A DNA stretch of 64,000 nt from Epilithonimonas arachidiradicis. GTDB lineage: Bacteria > Bacteroidota > Bacteroidia > Flavobacteriales > Weeksellaceae. The notes under the pieces are model-generated. The model saw only the letters and a program-made list of their open reading frames with translations, searched no databases and was not told where the DNA came from. The stretch covers positions 1 to 64,000 of the forward strand of contig NZ_RAQH01000005.1 of the NCBI RefSeq assembly GCF_003610695.1, written 5' to 3'. Of the stretch, positions 54,480 to 62,695 are shown piece by piece. The translations under genes and the position numbers were made by a program. The first letter of the stretch is position 1. The number at the start of each line of letters is the position of its first letter.

Positions 54480-56432
54480 CTATGTCTTTTGGATTGGTAT
54501 CAGAATACTGATAATGGTTCCACGGTTTATTTTCGAGTCGATATGTAAACTTCCGTTCAGATTTTCAATCCACGACCGGATATGAGTCAAACCAAAGCTT
54601 GACTGGTTTTTCAGATTTTCAGAATCGAATCCTTTGCCGTTATCTTCTGATATCAATGTAATCTGATGACTGTCTCTTGCAATCTGGATAAACAGCTCAG
54701 AAGCATTGGCATGCTTAATTGTATTATTGACAATCTCCTGTATTGTCCGGTAAAGTGCGTTGTCTATTAGGTCGTCCAGCTGTCCCTGCAGGCCAAATGT
54801 GTCAAAACTCATCTTTATTTTACCGCTCTGATTGACTTTATCGGCTATATTCTTTAAAGCGCCTTTTATACCCTGTTCTGACAATAATGAAGGTGCCAGA
54901 TTATGGGAAATATTCCTTACCTCATCAAACGCTTCATTAATATTCTCCATTAATGCATTGAGCAGCTCATTCTTTTTGGTTTCCGATAGATCGCCACGCT
55001 TCTTTAGCACGCTGGCATTGAGACCAGCGAGCGATAAAAGATAACCGAGACTGTCGTGCAGCTCCCGTCCTATTCTTTTTCTTTCTCTGAATTCAGCTTC
55101 CAATGCTGCTTTGGATTTTCTCTTGGTGAGCTCTATAATAGTATCCTGAAGTTTGACTTTCTGCCTGTTCTGATGATTTCTGTAAATAAAATAGAGTCCC
55201 CCGAAGATGATCAAAAACACCAATGACATCAACAGCAGAATTATATTTTTGTTACTGATAGCCAACTCCTTTTTCTCAAGCTCAAGTTTTTGCAGCTGAT
55301 TGAGCTGATTTAGATACTCGACTTCCACATCATAGATCTGGTTGACAACCGTATTGTTGGTCATTTCCTCTCTTAGCTTGACATGAGTTTTGAAATTCTT
55401 AAGACTTTCTTTATAATCATTTTTATCTTCATAAATACTTGCCAGAAGTTGCATTGCATCAGCTTTTAGAGATTGGCTGTTCTTATCATTTGAAACCGCC
55501 ATCACTTCATTAGCATATTTCAAAGCTTTATCAGGCAGGCCTTCGGACAATGCAAGTCTTGCCAGTCCAACTTTGGATATCGCAAGAAGATTTACAAGAC
55601 CAGCTTTCTCAGCGATAGCAACACTTTTCAAATAAGCATTGTAAGCATTAGCCTTATCATTAAGTGAAAGATAATTATTACCCATGATCTGATAAGATAC
55701 ACAGGTTCCGTACAAATTATTGGTCTTTTCAGATATTGACAGAGAGCGCTTAAGGCTGCTCATCCCTTTTTCAATATCTTTTTTGGCAAAATTACAGATC
55801 GCAATATTGTTAAGAATTGTTGCCGCAAGAATACTGTCTTTATTAATCGTACTTGAGTTTAAGGCTTTCTTGAAATATCCCAAAGCTTTATCCTGATGGT
55901 TCAGATTAAGATAAGTCAAGCCGATATTATTAAGGGTTCCGGTTTTTTTTTGCCGGTTTCCTGATAAGTCATAGTTCTGAAGGGCTTTTATAAAATAAAT
56001 ATAAGCACCCCTGTAATTGCCAAATTCATTGTAAATGGTACCGAGATTATTATTAAGATTAGCGATTTCATAATAATATTTGAGCTGTTCTGCCAAAGAC
56101 AAAGCCTGTTTATAATATTTAATAGCTTTCGAATACTGGGTTTCAAATGCATAAGAAGAGCCTATATATTTGAGACACAAAACTCTGGCTTCTGGCTTAT
56201 CCTGCGAAAGGGTTTTCAGAATATCTGATGATTTCTGACGTGCAAGGGACGGATTCTCGTAGACAAGACGATGTATCTCATCAAATTGTTTTTCATAAGG
56301 TGCTAAAGGATTCTGTACATTGTCTTTAGATGAATCTTTACATGACAGGAAGGATGAGAATATTATCAGCGCGGTAGTTAATACGTACCACCTGCTTGAT
56401 CTGAAAAGGGTGCCAACTTGATAAAGGTTCAT
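54480..56432 (-). CDS. TPR-containing membrane histidine kinase (HisKA_3 type)
   Basis: 650 aa. Lipobox-like signal (IFSSFLSCKDSS, Cys31), then about seven tetratricopeptide repeats (residues 45-350), a coiled-coil (370-395), one membrane helix (about 397-418), HisKA_3 dimerisation domain with H459 in GRELHDSLGYLLSL, and an HATPase domain (IQEIVNNTIKHA, EDNGKGFDSEN, GLTHIRSW). With the signal and one helix, the TPR part is predicted to face the periplasm as the sensor. Partner of the response regulator 3 nt downstream. The signal it senses is unknown. Confidence 0.9.
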   Translation of the reverse strand: MNLYQVGTLFRSSRWYVLTTALIIFSSFLSCKDSSKDNVQNPLAPYEKQFDEIHRLVYENPSLARQKSSDILKTLSQDKPEARVLCLKYIGSSYAFETQYSKAIKYYKQALSLAEQLKYYYEIANLNNNLGTIYNEFGNYRGAYIYFIKALQNYDLSGNRQKKTGTLNNIGLTYLNLNHQDKALGYFKKALNSSTINKDSILAATILNNIAICNFAKKDIEKGMSSLKRSLSISEKTNNLYGTCVSYQIMGNNYLSLNDKANAYNAYLKSVAIAEKAGLVNLLAISKVGLARLALSEGLPDKALKYANEVMAVSNDKNSQSLKADAMQLLASIYEDKNDYKESLKNFKTHVKLREEMTNNTVVNQIYDVEVEYLNQLNQLQKLELEKKELAISNKNIILLLMSLVFLIIFGGLYFIYRNHQNRQKVKLQDTIIELTKRKSKAALEAEFRERKRIGRELHDSLGYLLSLAGLNASVLKKRGDLSETKKNELLNALMENINEAFDEVRNISHNLAPSLLSEQGIKGALKNIADKVNQSGKIKMSFDTFGLQGQLDDLIDNALYRTIQEIVNNTIKHANASELFIQIARDSHQITLISEDNGKGFDSENLKNQSSFGLTHIRSWIENLNGSLHIDSKINRGTIISILIPIQKT

Positions 56433-56624
56433 TACAGGAGCATTTCAAAAAGCGTTATACAAATATGGTATTTAATCCCGAACATTGATGTTTTTTTTAA
56501 ACCCTACTAATAAAAATAAGTGCCAGCACTTAGCTGACAATCTTAAATTTAGCAACTGTCACGGATTGTTTTAATAATGATAATGAAGTTAATTTGTAAT
56601 AGTTAACCATATAACATTATCCTT

Positions 56625-58307
56625 ATGAAGAAAATTTTAACCTTGCTTTCAGTACTTCCTGCTTATCTGATATTCGGAGGAAACCTATCAGCACAGCAGA
56701 CAATCTACACAGAAAATTTTTCATATCCTCCGGGTGCGCTCCCACCAGGCTGGGAAATTAAAGCCGATCAGCCGCCAGGTTGGTCTGTTAACAACTCGCA
56801 GATCTCCGGTGGAACAGCACCTGAGCTTTATATGACTTATGGTATGCAGGTGGGTTTAAGCCGTATGGTTTCACCTGTGATTAATATATCAGGGCATAAG
56901 CACCTGGCGTTATCATACAATCAGTATCTTATTAACTTTTTAGGCGATGCCGGAGAAACTATAGGTGCGGACGTCACATTTGACGGCGGACAAACCTGGC
57001 AGCCACTTTGGGAAAGACCTTTAGGAACGCTTAACATTCCCCAGGATCGTTTTACTTACTTCATAACAGTACCTGAGAATGCAACAGAGATGCAGTACGC
57101 ATTCCGGTATGATGGCAATAATTTTTTTATCAACGGCTGGGCAGTAGATGACGTAAAAATAGATGTCGTGGCTGATAAAGATCTTTTGGTAAGCCAGATA
57201 AGCGGCAATAATACCGTGAATGCCGGACAGCAGGCAATGGCAATGGTGGAAGTGACTAATGGCGGCCAATTGACACAGAGTAATTATACAATCAAACTAA
57301 AATCCAGTAACGGTACAGAGCTGGCATCGGTAGCCGGTGATCCGATCGGCTTTGGTGAAAAATCACAGAAAATATTGTTCTGGACGCCACAGGCAGGTGA
57401 TATGCCTCAACAGTCTGTATTTGCGGTGGTAGAACTCGCCGGAGATCAAAATATCAGCAATGATCAGTCTAAAAATTTGACTTTAAATATTTTAAAAGAC
57501 GGCACCAAAAATGTTCCGATAGGCTCCGGCTCTTTTACACTGCAGCATTCCATTCCGTTTAACTTTTTTAATCTGTACAGCATTGGACAGAGCCTTTACA
57601 CATCTCAACAGATTGGCAAAAGCAATGCTAAAATAACAGGACTCCAATATACCTGTCAATTTGATGAAGATAACAATGATATTCCTATTCAGATTTTCTT
57701 AGCAGAAACTGATCAGCAGGATCTGTCTTCGGATTGGTTAGCACCGTCATCTTTTACAAAAGTCTATGACGGCAAAATGAACTTTAAGAAGGGATTTAAT
57801 CAATTGTATATTCCGCTTCAGAATTCGTTCAATTACACCGGTAAAAATCTTGTGGTTTACACTAATAAGAGTCATCCGCAAATGGTGCTTTGGTCCACAT
57901 TTATCAGTACTTTTTATGAGGAGCCGATCTATTCCAGAAACAGGGATGGAGATGATCAGCCGTTTGATGCGATGAATCCGCCTGAGGGCTTTCCTGTACT
58001 GTATGTACCGAATCTGACAATTTTCTATGAAGATGGTACGATGTCTGTGATTGATGATGCTAATAAGTCATCACTGGTACAGGTTTACCCGAATCCTGTC
58101 AGCGATATACTGAAGATCAAATCAGACTCAGCCGGTTCATTGCAGAAGATTGTACTTATTGATGCTGCCGGACAAATCGTATTGGAACAAAAACTGGATC
58201 AAAACAATCCTGAACTGAATGTCAAAAGTCTTCCTCCGGGTTATTATATAGCTCAAATCAAAACTACTTCCGGAATAGTAAATAAGAAAATTCTAGTCAA
58301 GCATTAA
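56625..58307 (+). CDS. Secreted protein with T9SS type A sorting domain
   Basis: 560 aa. Signal peptide (cleavage near NLSAQQ). N-terminal jelly-roll of the cleaved-adhesin/choice-of-anchor J type (TENFSYPPGALPPGWEIK, SYNQYLINF, NNFFINGWAVDDVKI, residues about 25-185). Middle beta-rich region with a CARDB-like segment (DLLVSQISGNNTVNAGQQ). C-terminal type IX secretion sorting domain from about residue 485 (VYPNPVSDILKI ... IKTTSGIVNKKILVKH). Exported through T9SS and probably kept at the surface. Transcribed divergently from the two-component system, hence possibly its target. Confidence 0.88.
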   Translation: MKKILTLLSVLPAYLIFGGNLSAQQTIYTENFSYPPGALPPGWEIKADQPPGWSVNNSQISGGTAPELYMTYGMQVGLSRMVSPVINISGHKHLALSYNQYLINFLGDAGETIGADVTFDGGQTWQPLWERPLGTLNIPQDRFTYFITVPENATEMQYAFRYDGNNFFINGWAVDDVKIDVVADKDLLVSQISGNNTVNAGQQAMAMVEVTNGGQLTQSNYTIKLKSSNGTELASVAGDPIGFGEKSQKILFWTPQAGDMPQQSVFAVVELAGDQNISNDQSKNLTLNILKDGTKNVPIGSGSFTLQHSIPFNFFNLYSIGQSLYTSQQIGKSNAKITGLQYTCQFDEDNNDIPIQIFLAETDQQDLSSDWLAPSSFTKVYDGKMNFKKGFNQLYIPLQNSFNYTGKNLVVYTNKSHPQMVLWSTFISTFYEEPIYSRNRDGDDQPFDAMNPPEGFPVLYVPNLTIFYEDGTMSVIDDANKSSLVQVYPNPVSDILKIKSDSAGSLQKIVLIDAAGQIVLEQKLDQNNPELNVKSLPPGYYIAQIKTTSGIVNKKILVKH

Positions 58308-58328
58308 TTGGACTTAGATAAATTTAAA

Positions 58329-58358
58329 AACCAGACGGCTTAAACGTCTGGTTTTTTA
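58329..58358 (+). terminator. Terminator between convergent genes (bidirectional)
   Basis: 9-bp stem AACCAGACG (58329-58337) with CGTCTGGTT (58345-58353), 7-nt loop, TTTTTT on the plus side and TTTTT on the minus side. Serves the T9SS protein gene and probably the receptor gene coming from the other side. Confidence 0.8.
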
Positions 58359-58400
58359 TTAGATTAATAATTGAATTTATTAAAATAGAGATCTTGATAT

Positions 58401-60716
58401 TTATAGTCGGTCAGCACTTTCATTGACTGCCTTTTCTTTGTAATTGGATTTACCGATATTGCCTAGGTTGTATTTTAAAGTCAAAGATACTGTAGGTGTA
58501 TTACCATAAAAAATACCTGTAGAAGCTATTTTTTTATAAGTCAATTTTTGAATGTAGTCCATTTGTTTGAAAATATCATTATACCTTGCAGTAATATCAA
58601 ATCGGCCAAAACTCGCATTCAATCCCAGGTTTACCAGACACATTGCATTGTAATCAAAAATACCCTGCGTGCGTTTGGCGATGTATGAAGCATCAAGTAA
58701 AAAGCTGATATTTTTCCTGAAGCTGTAACTGTTGTTGGTGGAGAAATAAATGTAAGGCGTGACTTTTCCAGAGATCGCCATAGCATCTTCGATCTTGTCA
58801 ATATTAAGGCTAAGATCGTTCTGAGATGTCCACTTTTTATAGACCAGTTCATAGTCTACACCCAGATTACCTCCAACTGCCCTGTCGAAATTAACAATTG
58901 TAAATGTTGATATATTCTTTTCTTCGTCAAATACCAACGTGTATCCCATAGGATTTTTATCTTCATAAAGAGAGGCGGTTAATGACCATTTTTTCAATTT
59001 GGCATTCAGTGCCAGTGTATTGGAGTATGACGGTAGCAAGAATGGATTTCCTCTGTACTCGATGTAGGGGCTTCCGTACAATCCTCCTGACGAAAGATTA
59101 CCATAACTGGGTCTTGTAATGCTCCTCCGATAATCCAAGCTAAAGTTAAAATTCTCATTAGGCTCAAAACTCAGCTGAGCGGACGGAAACCAATCAGTAT
59201 ACTCTCGCATTATGTTATCTGCCTCTTTAAATTTATTTTTTCCCTTGGCAATGGTATTTTCCATTCTGACACCACCCTTCAGAGCAAATTTTTTCAAAAT
59301 GATGTCCAGATTAACATAAGTTGCCGTATTCGATTCTTGAAAGTGGTATTCCAAATGTCCCAATTCCTGGGTTGTAGCAAACCGGGTGGTATTATCTGTC
59401 AATGTTTCGGCGCTGTTATAGCTACCTCCAAGTTCCAGTTTCAACAGATCTGAAAATTTCTTTTCTATATCCATTCGTCCTGAATAGACATTCCCTGAAT
59501 AAAGCTGATGCCGAAACTGGCTGAATTCAAAACCTGAAAAATCCCTGTTATCATAAAAATCATATTTGACATTGTCGCTCTCTCTTTTATACTGGAAACC
59601 TGTGAAAATACTGGCATTTAATTTTGGAAGATTTTTATTGAAATTAAACATCGCATTGATCGTTATTCGATTCCTGTCCTGCCTGTTCATCGTCTGTACA
59701 TTGGAACGTATCATATCCTCGGTATAATTTGTAATCGTATTATTATCGCCTTTATCCGGTCGCATATTGCTGTTGAGAGCCATAGAAATATAATCTCCGT
59801 CATTGTCTAATTCCTGATAGAAATTGGCTCCAAAGATCAACTGTGGACGCTTGGTGATAGATTTTATCACATAGTCTGAGGCAATTGCTTTTGTATCGAC
59901 CTTATAATCAAAGCCGTTACTCTCCCAATGATTGATCTGGTTATAGGAAGCATTTAGTTTCCATTCAGATTTATTTTTCTTTGCCTGGTAATTGGCTGAG
60001 AGATAATTGCTGTATTTCTTTTGGAACATTGCTGTTTCTGTCAAAGTTAATTTCTGGCCGTCTTTTTTGCTTTTTTTAAGGTTGATCTTTATAAGAGCTT
60101 TGCCTTCAGCTTCATATTTTATCGATGGATTTCGGATCAGTTCTACTGACTTGATATCATCTACGGAAAGCGAACTTACGACGGAAAAATCAACTCTCTG
60201 ATTATCGATATATAATAAGGGAACGCCTTTGCCAACAAATGAGATACCTTCACCATTGGAATCAATTCTTACAAAAGGAAGCCTTGATAACAGATCTGTA
60301 GAATTTGCCACTTTGCTCAGGGCTGAATTGGTAATATCAATGTTTAGATTGCCGTTCTGAACTTTTATATTATTTCTGTTTTTAATGATCTTCAGTTCTT
60401 CCAGCTCAGTCACATCAGAATTGAAAATGATTTTGGTCCTGTAATCTGAGTTTAAAGTAAAGATCGGCTCATTCTGTATCCTGGAATGGCTGATGATCTG
60501 GATGTAATAACTATTGACATCAACATCTTTGAATTCAAATGTACCGTCTTGCGAAACAGTGGTCTTGATCAAATGATTTTGATTATCGAATAAATTAACT
60601 TCAGACAACTCAAGTCTTTGATTTTTCTGATCCACGATCTCACCTGAAATTCTGAAACGGCTCTGAGCAGCAAGACCAATCGAAAACAGGCAAAGAAGCA
60701 TAATAATGCTTTTCAT
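58401..60716 (-). CDS. TonB-dependent-receptor-like outer-membrane protein
   Basis: 771 aa from the ATG at 60716 (MKSIIMLLCLFSIGLAAQS, signal peptide). Carboxypeptidase-regulatory-like domain first (FRISGEIVDQKNQRLELSEV, about residues 20-105), then a plug-like domain (LPFVRIDSNGEGISFVGKGV, VDDIKSVELIRNPSIKYEAEGKA) and a large barrel of the OMP_b-brl_3 type ending LTLKYNLGNIGKSNYK plus a short tail. There is no SusD partner, so it is not a Sus-type glycan importer. Substrate unknown. Divergent from the TPR-AraC regulator, which may control it. Confidence 0.85.
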   Translation of the reverse strand: MKSIIMLLCLFSIGLAAQSRFRISGEIVDQKNQRLELSEVNLFDNQNHLIKTTVSQDGTFEFKDVDVNSYYIQIISHSRIQNEPIFTLNSDYRTKIIFNSDVTELEELKIIKNRNNIKVQNGNLNIDITNSALSKVANSTDLLSRLPFVRIDSNGEGISFVGKGVPLLYIDNQRVDFSVVSSLSVDDIKSVELIRNPSIKYEAEGKALIKINLKKSKKDGQKLTLTETAMFQKKYSNYLSANYQAKKNKSEWKLNASYNQINHWESNGFDYKVDTKAIASDYVIKSITKRPQLIFGANFYQELDNDGDYISMALNSNMRPDKGDNNTITNYTEDMIRSNVQTMNRQDRNRITINAMFNFNKNLPKLNASIFTGFQYKRESDNVKYDFYDNRDFSGFEFSQFRHQLYSGNVYSGRMDIEKKFSDLLKLELGGSYNSAETLTDNTTRFATTQELGHLEYHFQESNTATYVNLDIILKKFALKGGVRMENTIAKGKNKFKEADNIMREYTDWFPSAQLSFEPNENFNFSLDYRRSITRPSYGNLSSGGLYGSPYIEYRGNPFLLPSYSNTLALNAKLKKWSLTASLYEDKNPMGYTLVFDEEKNISTFTIVNFDRAVGGNLGVDYELVYKKWTSQNDLSLNIDKIEDAMAISGKVTPYIYFSTNNSYSFRKNISFLLDASYIAKRTQGIFDYNAMCLVNLGLNASFGRFDITARYNDIFKQMDYIQKLTYKKIASTGIFYGNTPTVSLTLKYNLGNIGKSNYKEKAVNESADRL

Positions 60717-60881
60717 ACTAACAATAATTTTTGCCAAAAATAGCTTCCGGTATCAAATCACCGAAACATTTGACGTCCCAATTGATGAATTAAGACCACT
60801 CTAAGGTCCTGATCTTTCAATTTGTAGAATAGCTGCCAGTCGTATCTCATCTATCATCTGAACTTCCTTGGAAAAATAGTT

Positions 60882-60889
60882 TATTTTTG
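60882..60889 (+). promoter_or_regulatory. Possible -7 box of the TPR-AraC gene
   Basis: TATTTTTG matches TAnnTTTG and lies 19 nt before the ATG at 60909. No clear -33 TTG at the right spacing. Confidence 0.35.
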
Positions 60890-60908
60890 TGTGTAATAAC
60901 TTTTAGAG

Positions 60909-62597
60909 ATGAAATTATTCAACAAGTTTCTAATTTTCTTTTCTTTTCTGGTGCTCGGTTTGGTTTGGGAAAAAGCTGTTCCGGAAAAGGATTATAATGC
61001 TTTGAGACAACAATATATCTCTCTGCAGGAAAATGACGCTGCAGCTTTTGACAATGGCCTTGATGCTTTTATTGCTAAAGCCATAAAAGAAAAAAATTAC
61101 GAAAAGATGGCTCAGGGATATGATGATGCTATCTTTTTCACCTCTGACAGAAATCAAAAATTAAACTATGCCAATGAAGCCATTAAGAATGCATTAATTT
61201 CCAAAAACAAGGATACGATCGGCAGTGCTTATCTCAGGAAAGGTGTTATTTATTATAATCATTTTAGACAATTCAAAAAAGCACTTAACGAATATTTGCT
61301 GGCTTACAGATATTTAGAAAGTTCAAATAATAAAGTCTTGACTCATCAAAATCTCTATCATATTGCTGAGATGAAAGCTTATCTGGGTTATAATGAAGAA
61401 GCTCTGCTCCTATTCAAAAAATGTCTGGCTTTCTTTGGTAATGATCATAAGAAGTCGGAATCTTACTCAAAAGATTATCTAAATAGCCTGCACCAGATCA
61501 TAGTATGCTTTCAGAAACTGGATCAATTCCAAGAAGCCGATACCTATCTCACAAAAGCACTATATATAGAAAAAGATGCGGGCAACACATTACAAAAAAG
61601 TTTATTTTATAAGTCCAAAGGCATATCAGAGCTGCATCGGGGTAATTATCAATCAGCAGGAAATTATTTTGAAAAAGCACTTCCGGGATTAATTTCGCAC
61701 AACGATTTCATCAATATTTCTATCATCCATTTTTACCAAGGTCTTCTGTTTGATAAAGAAAATCAAAAGCATCTGGCTTTGGAATCTTTCAAAAAAGTAG
61801 ATTCTATTTTCAACAGACATCAATTTGTTCTGCCCGAAGTCCGGCCAGCCTTTGAATATCTTCTGAAAAACGAACAGAGCAAGATGGATGTAAAAAACGA
61901 ATTATATTACACAAGGCAACTCCTAAAAGTGGACGGAAATTTAAATGAAAATTTCCAATATCTATCCGGCAAAATCCACAAAGAATATGATAAACATTCG
62001 CTCGAAGTACAGCAGCAACTGTTAAGAGATCAGGAGAAAAAGACATTGTACATACTGCTTTTTGTAGCTATATTATTGGTATTTTCCATGACATTCGGGG
62101 TTTATAAATTACTGGAGCATCGCCGTTCCAGACGGGAATATTTTGCATTAAAAAATCAGTTGCAACAGATGGAAAATGAACTGAATGCTATAAAGGATAT
62201 TGCTTCTGAACCACTTGAAAAACCAAAGCTCCAAATACCCAAAGATATTACAGAGCAGATCTTACTGAAATTAGAGATATTCGAAAAAGAGCAAGGCTTT
62301 TTACAAAAAGGCCTGACGCAACAGAAACTGGCTTCTCAGCTACAAACCAATGTTAATTATCTCTCACAGGTGATCAATGAATACAAAGGCTCTAATTTTA
62401 ATAAGTATCTTGGCACGTTGAGAATTGGTTATATCACAGAACAGCTGCATAAAAACAGTGTATTTAGAAAATACAGTGTAGAGACCTTAGCTCATGAATG
62501 TGGTATTGCTTCCAGACAAAACTTTTCTGATTTGTTCTTTGATATCAATGGGATAAGACCTACAGATTTTATCCGAGATCTCAAAACAACGATTTAA
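60909..62597 (+). CDS. Membrane-anchored TPR-AraC family regulator
   Basis: 562 aa. N-terminal hydrophobic signal/anchor (about residues 5-20), TPR-like helical repeats (about 60-340), a membrane helix (about 379-402), a coiled linker (405-440) and a C-terminal AraC-type double helix-turn-helix (about 455-560; LTQQKLASQLQTNVNYLSQVINEYKG, VETLAHECGIASRQNFSDLFF). The layout predicts a periplasmic sensor part joined to a cytoplasmic DNA-binding part. Such TPR-TM-AraC proteins are common in Flavobacteriia. The target is probably local (receptor gene 58401-60716), by divergent position. Confidence 0.88.
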   Translation: MKLFNKFLIFFSFLVLGLVWEKAVPEKDYNALRQQYISLQENDAAAFDNGLDAFIAKAIKEKNYEKMAQGYDDAIFFTSDRNQKLNYANEAIKNALISKNKDTIGSAYLRKGVIYYNHFRQFKKALNEYLLAYRYLESSNNKVLTHQNLYHIAEMKAYLGYNEEALLLFKKCLAFFGNDHKKSESYSKDYLNSLHQIIVCFQKLDQFQEADTYLTKALYIEKDAGNTLQKSLFYKSKGISELHRGNYQSAGNYFEKALPGLISHNDFINISIIHFYQGLLFDKENQKHLALESFKKVDSIFNRHQFVLPEVRPAFEYLLKNEQSKMDVKNELYYTRQLLKVDGNLNENFQYLSGKIHKEYDKHSLEVQQQLLRDQEKKTLYILLFVAILLVFSMTFGVYKLLEHRRSRREYFALKNQLQQMENELNAIKDIASEPLEKPKLQIPKDITEQILLKLEIFEKEQGFLQKGLTQQKLASQLQTNVNYLSQVINEYKGSNFNKYLGTLRIGYITEQLHKNSVFRKYSVETLAHECGIASRQNFSDLFFDINGIRPTDFIRDLKTTI

Positions 62598-62695
62598 CAA
62601 AAATCTATTCAAAGCCATAAATAGAAAACGAAGCGTTGCCGGGAATTGTATCTTTCTTGATTTAAAACCATAATAATCAAAAAACATACATTTAA

